NCBI GenBank assembly: GCA_018292915.2
Contig: JACVVK020000368.1
Coordinates: 7,501 to 71,500 of the forward strand
DNA length: 64,000 bases
DNA from: Batillaria attramentaria
Lineage: Eukaryota > Mollusca > Gastropoda > Batillariidae
Reading direction: 5' to 3'
The notes beneath the pieces are model-generated. The model saw only the letters and a list, made by a program, of their open reading frames with translations, had not been told where the DNA came from and did not search any database. Shown here in pieces: positions 24,201 through 35,846 of this stretch (position 1 is the first letter of the stretch; every line of letters begins with the position of its first letter). Position numbers and translations under genes: made by a program.

Positions 24201-25172
24201 ACATTTTGAGGCTATTAGGGAATAAATAGGCATCTTGAGGCTATTAGGGAATATATAGGCATCTCGACGCCTCCTGGACTTGCATTCTTTGGCCACACGC
24301 ATGCATATCAAGAGTGCACGTTCAAAATTTCATTCCAGATGAGAGGAGTCGCGAAGTAGAAAAACACCCATATGCTATGCATGCAGAAAAAGCGGGAAAT
24401 GGGTGGCGCCCGACTATGGCGACGAGCTTCGCCAACAACAACAAGCACAACAACAACACAAAAACAACAACAACAACAACAACAAAAAGAGATTTACAAG
24501 TGCCCTTACCTGGGTGTGAATATTTCGTCTACATCACCGAACAAGATGTAACGTGACTTCCTCAGGTTACGAAACAGGCAGTCTTGCACGCAGGTGATCT
24601 GATCGTAGTACCGGTAATTCTTGGCACCCAGCGGCAAAGTCCAGTTGTACACTTCAGCCACACCCCGCCGCACATAATACGACAGCACTGTACGCACAGG
24701 TACCGAGGCGGACGTCATGTAGAAAATGAAATGCTCAACACCAAACATACGACTTATTTCTACCTGCTGGATTACATTCATCATGTCTTTGTAAGAGTGA
24801 AACGCCGGTAGACATTTGATGATGTTCCACTTAGGTTTATATTCAGGAAGGTCCATGTCTTTAGATTTGTCAACCATTTTGCTGGACTGGTAGTCTGTGT
24901 CTTTTTTCAGAGATTTGAAACCTGATTTCTCTTGGAGTTTGTTCTGCTCTTCAGCTTGAAGAGGTTTAGGTTTCGGGTTCTCAATGAAAAGTTTATCGCT
25001 GGTGTAAGTTACGAGAAGGATATTTGTTCTGATAGAAGTGTAGCTCCTGTCTTGTGTGAAGGAGCTGTTCATTATGAACACAGACACAGCGTAAGGACGA
25101 TGACTAGGGGACAGAAGTGGACAAGTGATGTAGGCTCCTCTATACCTGGGCATAGAAATAAAGTTACAGCGG

Positions 25173-25214
<42 letters not shown>

Positions 25215-26226
25215 CTCTGTAAGAAAGGTTCATGCTCGTTTCGCTTAGAAATACGGCACAGATAGACAGAGAGGGGGGGGGGGGGATTAGAGTCTGTAAA
25301 TCTTACAAGTAGTTATTCCTCTCAAGCCAGTAGCTGCGACATTGCCCTCGGACGCTACCCACGCCGTGTGAGTAATCTCCCTTGTTGTAATAGATGCAGA
25401 CGACCGGAAATGACTGAAAGCCTCGTTTAGAGGCGAGCACCCTGACGAACGAAACTTTGTCCACGTCATCGTAGTAGGCGGAGTACACGAACAGGTGTCT
25501 GTTGTTTTTGTCCAGCGGTACCCAGTGAGGAAGAAGGGAATCTTTTTCCAGTGTCTGTGATTTTGACGACGTCATCGCTGGTGATGTCAACGTAGGTGAC
25601 GTCAATGCTGATGAAGTGACAGTCGCTGGCGTATGCTGCAGTAGTGTCTTCCCAGTTCGAGCGTTATTTAGCTGAAGTGTTGATGAAGATATCCTCCCCA
25701 CTTTGGTAGTTGTCTTACGTCTGCCAGCTCTCTCCTTACTCTCTTCTGTCAAACCAGTACTAGTTTCTTGCAGTCGTTGTGTTTTCATTATCACGTCATG
25801 TCTAGATTCTAGTTTCGCGGAAGTTTTTACGGAAGATGAAAAGTTGTAAGACTGCTTTTGATCACTATCAGTTTTTGTCTCTTTCGCGTTTTGTCCCACA
25901 AGTTCTCGGTCAAACAGACCCCTAATTTGACTGCTTGCAGCTAAATCTTCTGATGTAATCGATGAGGAGGGACTGGAAGTATGAATGCCTGTCTGTAGCT
26001 GAGACTCCGCGTGAAACTGTACCGTATGCGCGGGTCTCAAAGACAACATTCCGTACTCTTTGAATACTTGACTTCGAGTGATGACGTTGTCTGTAGTGAC
26101 AAGGATGATGACACACACGATCAGCAAGATGACGAATATCCTCCAGTTACCTGCAAGCCTCATTCTGCCCAGTATTTTCCTGGTGACGTCACCGGAAGAG
26201 GTGGCTGCTTTCGACTGCTTCTTCAT
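21257..26226 (-). CDS. GT92 family glycosyltransferase, gene A (4 coding exons, complete)
   Basis: Exons on the minus strand: 26226-25307, 25145-24510, 22993-22787 and 21518-21257, all with GT-AG introns and compatible phase, totalling 2025 nt (674 aa). The start is MKKQS at 26226. The order is a short basic cytoplasmic tail, a membrane anchor (about residues 28-45, IFVILLIVCVIILV), a long Ser/Thr-rich stem, then the GT92 (DUF23) catalytic domain from about 244 (HLFVYSAYYDDVD). The domain includes ITCPL, KWNIIKCLPAF and the metal-binding DVDE (511-514, GDVDEIFTPR), and ends with the NVTSVHNV and LDPYLQRFSGEIVRRV segments. This is a Golgi type II enzyme layout. Known GT92 members transfer galactose to glycans; the substrate here is unknown. 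The last intron acceptor abuts a retroelement insertion and the stop lies in SINE-like sequence. Confidence 0.9.
21519..21925. mobile_element. Retroelement insertion at the gene A exon 4 acceptor
   Basis: Gene C has CTGTTGTGAAGGTCGGGAGG here with no insert. Gene A has CTGTTGT, about 400 bp of inserted sequence, then GTTGTGAAGATCGGGAGG, so GTTGT is duplicated. The insert holds a CA run, a (GTTA)n tail and the inverted CGCGGCGTTAGGCC block of the LINE/SINE 3' family (21737-21778). Confidence 0.65.
21990..22510. repeat. Simple pentamer repeats in gene A intron 3
   Basis: GGTAA/AGGTA-like pentamers (about 21990-22245), then GAGAC/AAGAC-like pentamers ending in a perfect (CAAGA)n run at 22460-22502. 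Gene C intron 3 has the same kind of tract at 49420-49570, so it predates the duplication. Confidence 0.8.
22659..22760 (+). mobile_element. tRNA-derived SINE (GGGGCCAAATAT family), 3' part
   Basis: Shares TGGGGCCAAATAT, GTGCTGGC, GATATCACCC and TATGTGGTGG-AAAGGACGTT with the SINEs at 54564 and 54905. The tRNA head is missing. Confidence 0.7.
23775..24262. repeat. ~29-bp minisatellite in gene A intron 2
   Basis: About 16 units of a GGCATCTTGAGGCTATTAGG + GAATATATA type, with small variants (TTGAGTCTG, TTTTGAGGC). Lies wholly within the intron between exons 2 and 3. Confidence 0.9.
25172..25210. repeat. (CA)n in gene A intron 1
   Basis: CA run about 25 bp upstream of the exon 2 acceptor. Gene B (42970-43020) and gene C (53415-53456) carry CA runs at the same place, so it is an inherited microsatellite. 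Confidence 0.9.
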
Positions 26227-26810
26227 TGTGCCTGGAATCAGATGGTTTTTGCAAATGTATTTATCCTTCCCATAGACTGGAAACAGAAAACCTGTGATCA
26301 ATCTTTTGCATCGTTACATTGTCCTAGCGCTGATGCACGGAGTCCTATACTGAGTCTTTCGCTCACACAAACATAAACATTATCTCCCTAGTTTTAAGCA
26401 GATGAAAGAAACAAACTTTCCAGCCCACTGGGAAAGATTGAGGATACTAAGAGTTTCATGCAGCGTCTATGAAAGTGTAACGAAAAACGATTAACCTTTT
26501 ATATGGGCAGGCCTTTTTATTTAAACGCTGCAGTTTACTGCCTTTTTAAGACCCCACACACCTGCGGCAGTAAGAAATATGAGGTGTCATGTTCAAGTTA
26601 AGGCCCTTTAAACATTCGGATATAAAAGGTGTGACACTTATATGTGACACTGTGCTTGCTCCTCAGCTGTGTCATGTCCGCTATGCCCTTGCCATCTTTT
26701 AGTTTAGATTTCTTAGTTTAGTAGCATAGTATTAGACTTAGACATCACACATTACTTTAGGATCTGTGTTTAATATGTATGGATTTATATATCTAGATAA
26801 ATTAATGTAG

Positions 26811-26824
26811 GGGTGCGTGCGTGC

Positions 26825-26896
<72 letters not shown>
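26811..26896. repeat. (GT)n with retroelement tail
   Basis: GTGC then a long GT run. It is followed by GACAATAAAG and ATTGAATTGAATTGAATTG at about 26927-26960, so it belongs to the retroelement end seen at 18875-18910. Confidence 0.9.
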
Positions 26897-26899
<3 letters not shown>

Positions 26900-27132
26900 C
26901 CGGGAAGAACATTTTCTGCCATCGACAGACAATAAAGTTATATTGAATTGAATTGAATTGATTTTAGCGTCTTGTGTTTCTTTAAGGTCAGCAGCCTCGC
27001 ATAAATTAGCTGCATGAGAAAGAATAACAATAATAAATTAGCAACACGAGGGAGAGTCGTAACTCTTTCAGATTACCACAGAGGACGTAAGGTAGCAGCC
27101 GACCTGAGTTTGACCCCTTTAAGAACATGGTA

Positions 27133-28560
27133 CAGTCGAACACGCTTAAGTCGACTTCGCAGGGGAAATGGATTTTTGTTCGACGTATCCGAAGTTTGAC
27201 TTATCCGTGACGACGGATAAGGTCGGATTTCGACTCTAGCTTCGAGTTAAGCGAGTTGCACCTTTTCACCCCTTGATTCGATTTGGAAACTGAAATTTAC
27301 TTTCCCTGGTCAACATGAACTTACTGCTGCTGCGTTGGTATAGTTCGCCCCCTTGTGTCATTTGCACCTGCTGTATGGTCCTGTGGCTAGCAAGAGTAGT
27401 GTTTTTACTGATTTTAAACCCTTAATAAATAAGTACATAGTAGATCAATGGCAAGCCCAGTGGGATACTCTTGATAACAATAAACTCCACAGTATAGTTC
27501 CCAAACTTCGGGAAATCATTCCCCGGTGTAGGACTAACCGTCGGGAAGAGGTGGTCCTGGCCCGTCTCCATATTGGGCACGCATATTATACCCCCTCGCA
27601 CTTGCTGAAAGGTGAAGAGAGCCCTTTCTGTTTTGGCTGCGATGAGCCAGATACCATTAAACATATTTTGATTTCTTGTGCAGACCTCACGGAGGTTCGA
27701 CAGAAGTATTTCACTGCCGAATCAATGGAGCTCTTGTTCCGAAATGTCCCTCCAGACAAGATTTTTGGCTTCCTTCGGGAAGTCAGTTTGTTTCATAAAA
27801 TCTGATTAAATAACTAACTAACTAACCTTCATAAAATCTGAACATTGTGTTTGTACTTATTTATGTACAAGACCCATGCTTGACGTTTTGAACTTGTGGT
27901 AACCCAAGACTGGTAGAATCTCATTTAACCTATAAATTTTTAGCCTATATTTACTAGTTGTTTTAATCCAGCTTTTTACCTTTTAACGAAGGGGCCTTCA
28001 AACTTGTGGCTGCCGCGAATTAGTCTTTGTCGCAGACGCGGCGTTAAGCCTTAAAATACTCACTCACTCACTTGCACCTGCTGTAAATGCACTGCGACCG
28101 TCTGAACATAGCGATTGCACCATCAGTTACCACAAGGTAACCCCAACCCTAAATCGATATAAACAGGCGAACTCTATTAAACGAGTGTGGATGCGTTTGA
28201 ATAGTTTGCCCAGTACGGCCCAGGGGTGCAAACAATACTGATCCTTACTGCTAGGATTTGTTGTATTCAATAGTGAATACGCTCGTGTAAGCTGCCATGT
28301 CATCGAATCTCCGTAGCTATTTTGTTCACTTTGAGTTCACTTTCAGTTCAGAGTATTGGCTTGGTCTTACCATAGTCACACATGCAATGCAGAGGGATTA
28401 GAAAGCCAAGTTCTTCTGATGGCTGTTTCGTTCTGACATGAAAGCTGTCTGGCACCAAACGGTGATAAGTTTCCAGCTTATGTTTTCTTCTTGTTTTCTA
28501 GTTAAGTTTCACTGACTCTTATTCTGCTTGTAAGATCAGCAGCGTCATCTGTGCGTGTGC

Positions 28561-28591
<31 letters not shown>

Positions 28592-29258
28592 TGTGCGTGC
28601 GCGCGCGCTCGCAGTCATATGATCGCATGTGCTCAATAAATTCTAGTGCAACGTCATAATTATAAACACACGCAGTCAAATAGCAGCAAGATCCAACTCT
28701 AACGGCACCAACCGGCAAACTCTCTCTTTCTCTCTCTCTCACACACACACACACACATTTCACACACCAGGAATAACTCACTGCTTACCCTCCGAAACCG
28801 ACGGCAAATCACCTTCTTAACACTGGCGATAGAAAACCTCACAGATCAGGGGCACAGGGTCAGATCTCACGCCTAGCTCTGTTCTTGCACGTGTTTCTCG
28901 CCAATTTCGTGTTCTACCACCCAAGATAACCAGCCCTAAGGCCCGCAGGACACATAACACTGTCAACCTGTACTTGCACGGAAAATGTTAAATCTCTGTA
29001 CAAGCCGTGTTTTGGCCCTGATGCACCAGAAGGACAAAAAGAAATGCCGGTGCCAGCGACTGGTACGACTTATCCGAGGCTAAAATTGCAGATTCCGTTT
29101 GACATAACCGAGTTTTGACTTATCCGTTTTTGAGTACTCGTTCGACTTATCCGTGGAAAATTTAGTCATACAAAGAGCAAGTTTTGCCGGGAAAAACTTT
29201 TTGCTTCGACGTATCCGAAGTTTGACTTAAGCGTGTCTGACTTAAGCGTATGGGTCTG
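27133..29258. mobile_element. pogo/Tigger-like element, copy 2, in 5' intron of gene A
   Basis: Nearly identical to copy 1 but without the nested MITE. Flanked by TA (27131-27132, 29259-29260), with unique sequence outside that differs from copy 1's, so it arrived by transposition. The site is in the intron between the proposed 5' exon and the first coding exon of gene A. The homologous flank upstream of fragment D (about 45765-45860) has no insertion. Confidence 0.85.
27376..28071 (+). pseudogene. 5'-truncated LINE fragment in copy 2 (uninterrupted)
   Basis: Same fragment as in copy 1, with the same TTGCACCTGCTGTA duplication (27362-27375 and 28072-28085) and (ACTC)n tail. The ORF2 C-terminus is open to its natural stop at 27805: QWQAQWD, RREEVVLARLHIGHAYYTP, a Cys/His motif (CFGCDEPDTIKHILISC) and the C-terminal LREVSLFHKI. 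It has no RT or endonuclease, so it was dead on arrival. Confidence 0.85.
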
Positions 29259-29458
29259 TATTTTGCATGTGTGACCGAATAATACTAATACTACTAATAA
29301 TGATTGATACGTACATAGCAGACATACATTGTCATGAGTTTGGCTCATACACTAGCCCGCAGAATCCAACGGTTGTGCACACGTATCACTAATGTCGGTT
29401 CTTGTCATCATAAATATCCCAAATCGATCTGTCAGCTTGTAAACGTAAACTGCCTCAC

Positions 29459-29518
29459 CTTCACAGATCCGGCGAAGCATGTGTTCAACACTCAGCCTGT
29501 CTCTCTTGTGAATATACG
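29459..29518 (-). other. Candidate 5' non-coding exon of gene A
   Basis: The minus strand reads ..CTGTGAAG|GTGAGGCAG. The homologous sequence upstream of gene C reads ..CTGAAG|GTAAGGCAG, so a donor-like site is kept at the same place in both. A good acceptor lies just before the ATG (TTTCTGTTTCCAG|TCTATGGG, exon edge 26276). The exon start is a guess. Confidence 0.35.
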
Positions 29519-29544
29519 ATGAGCACAGTTGTGTGTACACAAAA

Positions 29545-32500
29545 TGCTGTCTGTGTGTTAGTGCGGTCAACATGTCTGTGTTAGTACGGTCAAATTGTCT
29601 GTGTGTTAGGGCGGTCAACTTGTCTGTGTGTTAGGGCGGTCAGCTTGTCTGTGTTAGGGCGGTCAGCTTGTCTGTGTTAGTACGGTCAACTTGTCTGTGT
29701 GTTAGGGCGGTCAGCTTGTCTGTGTGTTAGGGCGGTCAGCTTGTCTGTGTTAGGGCGGTCAGCTTGTCTGTGTTAGTACGGTCAACTTGTCTGTGTGTTA
29801 GGGCGGTCAGCTTGTCTGTGTGTTAGTACGGTCAGCTTGTCTGTGTGTTAGGGCGGTCAGCTTGTCTGTGTGTTAGGGCGGTCAACTTGTCTGTGTGTTA
29901 GGGCGGTCAACTTGTCTGTGTGTTAGGGCGGTCAGCTTGTCTGTGTGTTAGGGCGGTCAGCTTGTCTGTGTGTTAGTACGGTCAGCTTGTCTGTGTGTTA
30001 GGGCGGTCAGCTTGTCTGTGTGTTAGGGCGGTCAGCTTGTCTGTGTGTTAGGGCGGTCAACTTGTCTGTGTGTTAGGGGGTCAACTTGTCTGTGTGTTAG
30101 TGCGGTCAACTTGTCTGTGTGTTAGGGCGGTCAGCTTGTCTGTGTGTTAGGGGGTCAACTTGTCTGTGTGTTAGGGCGGTCAGCTTGTCTTTGTGTTAGG
30201 GCGGTCAACTTGTCTGTGTGTTAGGGGGTCAACTTGTCTGTGTGTTAGGGCGGTCAGCTTGTCTGTGTTAGGGCGGTCAGCTTGTCTGTGTATTAGGGCG
30301 GTCAGCTTGTCTGTGTTAGGGCGGTCAGCTTGTCTGTGTGTTAGGGCGGTCAGCTTGTCTGTGTATTAGGGCGGTCAGCTTGTCAGTGTTAGGGCGGTCA
30401 GCTTGTCTGTGTGTTAGGGCGGTCAGCTTGTCTGTGTGTTAGGGTGGTCAGCTTGTCTGTGTTAGGGCGGTCAGCTTGTCTGTGTTAGGGCGGTCAGCTT
30501 GTCTGTGTGTTAGGGCGGTCAGCTTGTCTGTGTGTTAGGGCGGTCAGCTTGTCTGTGTGTTAGGGCGGTCAGCTTGTCTGTGTGTTAGGGTGGTCAGCTT
30601 GTCTGTGTTAGTGCGGTCAGCTTGTCTGTGTTAGGGCGGTCAGCTTGTCTGTGTGTTAGGGCGGTCAGCTTGTCTGTGTGTTAGGGCGGTCAGCTTGTCT
30701 GTGTGTTAGGGGGTCAGCTTGTCTGTGTGTTTGGGCAGTCAGCTTGTCTGTTTGTTAGGGCGGTCAGCTTGTCTGTGTGTTAGGGCGGTCAGCTTGTCTG
30801 TGTGTTAGGGCGGTCAGCTTGTCTGTGTGTTAGGGGCTCAGCTTTTCTGTGTTTCGGCAATCAACTTGTCTGTGTGTTAGTGCGGTCAGCTTGTCTGTGT
30901 GTTACGGCGGTCAATTTGTCTGTGTGTTAGGGGGTCAGCTTGTCTGTGTGTTAGGGCGGTCAGCTTGTCTGTGTGTTAGGGCGGTCAACTTGTCTGTGTG
31001 TTAGGGCGGTCAACTTGTCTGTGTGTTAGTGCGGTCAACCTGTCTGTGTGTTAGGGCGGTCAGCTTGTCTGTGTTAGGGCGGTCAGCTTGTCTGTGTGTT
31101 AGGGCGGTCAGCTTGTCTGTGTGTTAGGGCGGTCAGCTTGTCTGTGTGTTAGGGCGGTCAACTTGTCTGTGTGTTAGGGCGGTCAACTTGTCTGTGTGTT
31201 AGGGCGGTCAACTTGTCTGTGTGTTAGGGCGGTCAGCTTGTCTGTGTTAGGGCGGTCAGCTTGTCTGTGTGTTAGGGCGGTCAGCTTGTCTGTGTGTTAG
31301 GGCGGTCAGCTTGTCTGTGTGTTAGGGCGGTCAGCTTGTCTGTGTTAGGGCGGTCAGCTTGTCTGTGTGTTAGGGCGATCAGCTTGTCTGTGTGTTAGGG
31401 CGGTCAGCTTGTCTGTGTTAGGGCGGTCAGCTTGTCTGTGTGTTAGGGCGGTCAGCTTGTCTGTGTTAGTGCGGTCAGCTTGTCTGTGTTAGGGCGGTCA
31501 GCTTGTCTGTGTGTTAGGGCGGTCAGCTTGTCTGTGTTAGTACGGTCAACTTGTCTGTGTGTTAGGGCGGTCAGCTTGTCTGTGTGTTAGGGCGGTCAGC
31601 TTGTCTGTGTTAGGGCGGTCAGCTTGTCTGTATTAGTACGGTCAACTTGTCTGTGTGTTAGGGCGGTCAGCTTGTCTGTGTGTTAGGGCGGTCAGCTTGT
31701 CTGTGTGTTAGGGCGGTCAGCTTGTCTGTGTGTTAGGGCGGTCAGCTTGTCTGTGTGTTAGGGCGGTCAGCTTGTCTGTGTGTTAGGGCGGTCAACTTGT
31801 CTGTGTGTTAGGGCGGTCAGCTTGTCTGTGTGTTAGGGCGGTCAGCTTGTCTGTGTGTTAGTGCGGTCAGCTTGTCTGTGTGTTAGGGCGGTCAGCTTGT
31901 CTGTGTGTTAGGGCGGTCAGCTTGTCTGTGTGTTAGGGCGGTCAACTTGTCTGTGTGTTAGGGGGTCAACTTGTCTGTGTGTTAGTGCGGTCAACTTGTC
32001 TGTGTGTTAGGGCGGTCAGCTTGTCTGTGTGTTAGGGGGTCAACTTGTCTGTGTGTTAGGGCGGTCAGCTTGTCTTTGTGTTAGGGCGGTCAACTTGTCT
32101 GTGTGTTAGGGGGTCAACTTGTCTGTGTTTGGGCGGTCAGCTTGTCTGTGTTAGGGCGGTCAGCTTGTCTGTGTATTAGGGCGGTCAGCTTGTCTGTGTT
32201 AGGGCGGTCAGCTTGTCTGTGTGTTAGGGCGGTCAGCTTGTCTGTGTAGTAGGGCGGTCAGCTTGTCTGTGTTAGGGCGGTCAGCTTGTCTGTGTGTTAG
32301 GGCGGTCAGCTTGTCTGTGTGTTAGGGTGGTCAGCTTGTCTGTGTTAGGGCGGTCAGCTTGTCTGTGTTAGGGCGGTCAGCTTGTCTGTGTGTTAGGGCG
32401 GTCAGCTTGTCTGTGTGTTAGGGCTGTCAGCTTGTCTGTGTGTTAGGGCGGTCAGCTTGTCTGTGTGTTAGGGTGGTCAGCTTGTCTGTGTTAGTGCGGT

Positions 32501-34357
32501 CAGCTTGTCTGTGTTAGGGCGGTCAGCTTGTCTGTGTGTTAGGGCGGTCAGCTTGTCTGTGTGTTAGGGCGGTCAGCTTGTCTGTGTGTTAGGGCGGTCA
32601 GCTTGTCTGTGTGTTAGGGCGGTCAGCTTGTCTGTGTTAGGGCGGTCAGCTTGTCTGTGTGTTAGGGCGGTCAACTTGTCTGTGTGTTAGGGCGGTCAGC
32701 TTGTCTGTGTGTTAGGGCGGTCAGCTTGTCTGTGTGTTAGGGGCTCAGCTTTTCTGTGTTTGGGCAATCAACTTGTCTGTGTGTTAGTGCGGTCAGCTTG
32801 TCTGTGTGCTAGGGCGGTCAATTTGTCTGTGTGTTAGGGGGTCAGCTTGTCTGTGTGTTAGGGCGGTCAGCTTGTCTGTGTGTTAGGGCGGTCAGCTTGT
32901 CTGTGTGTTAGGGGGTCAGCTTGTCTGTGTGTTTGGGCAGTCAGCTAGTCTGTTTGTTAGGGCGGTCAGCTTGTCTGTGTGTTAGGGCGGTCAGCTTGTC
33001 TGTGTGTTAGGGCGGTCAGCTTGTCTGTGTGTTAGGGGCTCAGCTTTTCTGTGTTTCGGCAATCAACTTGTCTGTGTGTTAGTGCGGTCAGCTTGTCTGT
33101 GTGTTAGGGCGGTCAATTTGTCTGTGTGTTAGGGGGTCAGCTTGTCTGTGTGTTAGGGCGGTCAGCTTGTCTGTGTGTTAGGGCGGTCAGCTTGTCTGTG
33201 TGTTAGGGGGTCAGCTTGTCTGTGTGTTTGGGCAGTCAGCTTGTCTGTTTGTTAGGGCGGTCAGCTTGTCTGTGTATTAGGGCGGTCAGCTTGTCTGTGT
33301 GTTAGGGCCGTCAGCTTGTCTGTGTGTTAGGGCGGTCAGCTTGTCTGTGTGTTAGGGCGGTCAGCTTGTCTGTGTGTTAGGGCGGTCAGCTTGTCTGTTT
33401 GTTAGGGCGGTCAGCTTGTCTGTGTTAGGGTGGTCATCTTGTCTGTGTGTTAGGGCGGTCAGCTTGTCTTTGTGTTAGGGCGGTCAGCTTGTCTGTGTGT
33501 TAGGGCGGTCAGCTTGTCTGTGTGTTAGGGCGGTCAACATGTCTGTGTGTTAGGGCGGTCAACTTGTCTGTGTGTTAGGGCGGTCAACTTGTCTGTGTGT
33601 TAGTGCGGTCAACTTGTCTGTGTGTTAGGGCGGTCAGCTTGTCTGTGTTAGGGCGGTCAGCTTGTCTGTGTGTTAGGGCGGTCAGCTTGTCTGTGTGTTA
33701 GGGCGGTCAGCTTGTCTGTGTGTTAGGGCGGTCAACTTGTCTGTGTGTTAGGGCGGTCAACTTGTCTGTGTGTTAGTGCGGTCAACCTGTCTGTGTGTTA
33801 GGGCGGTCAGCTTGTCTGTGTTAGGGCGGTCAGCTTGTCTGTGTGTTAGGGCGGTCAGCTTGTCTGTGTGTTAGGGCGGTCAGCTTGTCTGTGTGTTAGG
33901 GCGGTCAACTTGTCTGTGTGTTAGGGCGGTCAACTTGTCTGTGTGTTAGGGCGGTCAACTTGTCTGTGTGTTAGGGCGGTCAGCCTGTCTGTGTTAGGGC
34001 GGTCAGCTTGTCTGTGTGTTAGGGCGGTCAGCTTGTCTGTGTGTTAGGGCGGTCAGCTTGTCTGTGTGTTAGGGCGGTCAGCTTGTCTGTGTTAGGGCGG
34101 TCAGCTTGTCTGTGTGTTAGGGCGGTCAGCTTGTCTGTGTGTTAGGGCGGTCAGCTTGTCTGTGTGTTAGGGCGGTCAGCTTGTCTGTGTTAGTGCGGTC
34201 AGCTTGTCTGTGTTAGGGCGGTCAGCTTGTCTGTGTGTTAGGGCGGTCAGCTTGTCTGTGTTAGTGCGGTCAGCTTGTCTGTGTGATAGGGCGGTTACCG
34301 TGTCTGTGTGTTAGGGTGGTGAGCTTGTCTGTGTGTTTGGACGGTCAACTTGTCTGT
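29545..34357. repeat. 4.8 kb satellite of 25/23-bp units
   Basis: Roughly 190 units built from CTGTGTGTTAGGG and CGGTCAGCTTGT, with a 23-bp form lacking one GT and a form with GGGGGTCA. Each unit contains TTAGGG. Longer blocks repeat: for example, the series with the rare TTTGTGTTAGG variant near 30190 recurs near 32070, and the CTCAGCTTTTCTGTGTTT variant occurs near 30837, 32745 and 33040. A higher-order period of about 1.9 kb is therefore likely. The paralogous flank of gene C has only one related unit. Confidence 0.95.
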
Positions 34358-34915
34358 TAAACACATCTAGGCTCTCAAATCCTTACAGCACATTTTGTAC
34401 CGCGCACGAGAATTCCACGTTTCCTTTCGGTTTTGGTCTTAAATGCCAGAATCAGGCAAGAGTAACGCTTCTTTTACGGATCTTTTGCAAGTGGCAACGC
34501 TTTCCGTACATTCTCTGTTCGTTAGATCTGGGTTATTGCTGACGGTTGCTGCGGCCACCATTTATGTGTTTATGGGCATGGGTATTGAGCAGACTGGCAA
34601 AAGTCTGGTGTGAGTGTGGATGTACGGCGTAATGATCAGATACAAACTCTTCAGGAAAAAGACCCGAGTGAATAAAGCTTAATTCCGACTTTTTTTTCTC
34701 AATACCATTGTCACACACGCTCTCACACAGCACGCTCCCGGACGGAAAACATTCACTCAACACTGACTGAACTTTTTATATGCAATTTTATATACAAACA
34801 AACTGTACAATCCCTACACAAACAACACACAAACGTAGAAACAGAACAAGAATCTCCGTAAGTCGAAAAACAGTCTTAGCACGAGACTAACTAGGAGCCT
34901 GGTGACCGAGATGAA
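34358..34915. other. Unrecognised sequence
   Basis: No repeat or coding frame recognised between the satellite and the MITE. Confidence 0.4.
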
Positions 34916-35186
34916 GGCCCGTATGTAGAACTCGAGGTTAATTCAACCCACGGCTACGGGCCTAACCCAGACTAGGACACAAGAAACCCCATCACAAAAT
35001 TAAATTTAAAAAAAGGAAGCGAAAGAAGAAAGACAAAACTCCTTCTTTAACGGCTCAGGCACTATGAAGGAATGGACCCGCTTCCTGATTTTTAAAAAAA
35101 ATTAACCCTAGACCTAGTTTAGTTCGAGGTTAGACTCTAACCCGGGGCTAAACTCCCTAACCCTGACTTTTACATGCGGGCCCTGG
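34916..35186. mobile_element. MITE, GGGCCCGYATGTA family, copy a
   Basis: Inverted ends GGCCCGTATGTAGAACTCGA and CCAGGGCCCGCATGTAAAAG (reverse complement), with subterminal CGAGGTTA blocks. Close relatives are at 47841-48250, 57691-57754 and 63656-63923. Confidence 0.75.
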
Positions 35187-35846
35187 GTCACGGGCCGAGG
35201 CCTCCAGTGACTCTAACAAGAGAATCGTGTTCCAGGTCACCAACAACCGTGCCGAGTCAGGGAGAAGCAAGTACTCCTTCTCCTGTTGTTGCAAACTTCA
35301 GCCGATGTGTGCAGTGATACATGATTGAGAATATACATAAATATTCTTCCCACAAGGATCAGGTCAGTTTTCAGGTTTCTCTTGAGTATTTTGTTGTCTG
35401 CCTTGCGCTTTCATGAAGCGTTGTGATCATGGCGGAAGTCTGTGCAGAGTCTTTTTTTCACCCATAAGTCTAAGAATATTGGGTGGAGAAAAACAAACCT
35501 TACCTGAAATGAAACGAAATTGGATGCTCTTTTAGGAAAATGCAGATTTGTAGCTAAGGTTTGAATAACAACAACAACAAAAATTGTTCTTGGTGAAACT
35601 GGAAGTGATACCTTAAGAAGTTTTTTTTTTTTTTTTTTTTTTACAAATTTTTCCTTCAAAATAAACACTTCTCAGGATCACAAAAAGTTCAGTAATCTAT
35701 TGCAAAACTTACATCAATAGATAAAGTTTGTTTCATTTTCGTGTGCAATGTGCCTGTCTATGACAAATGGTTTTGATGCTACGGCCTTTGTTCCGGTGTT
35801 ACCCTCTGGGCGTCATTATAATATCCAAAACCTGCGACCTGGTAAA
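35187..35846. other. Unrecognised sequence downstream of gene B remnant
   Basis: Contains a poly-T run (35620-35642). Unlike genes A and C, no SINE-derived 3' flank is visible here. Confidence 0.4.

Noticed and set aside
24506..25210. Reading the GT92 exon 2 start as an independent Cys/Val-rich N-terminus
   Set aside because: The first residues are a GT microsatellite upstream of the splice acceptor at 25146 and are intronic.
29545..34357. CRISPR-like array of short repeats
   Set aside because: Units are contiguous 23-25 bp tandem copies with no unique spacers, in a eukaryotic context. It is a satellite.
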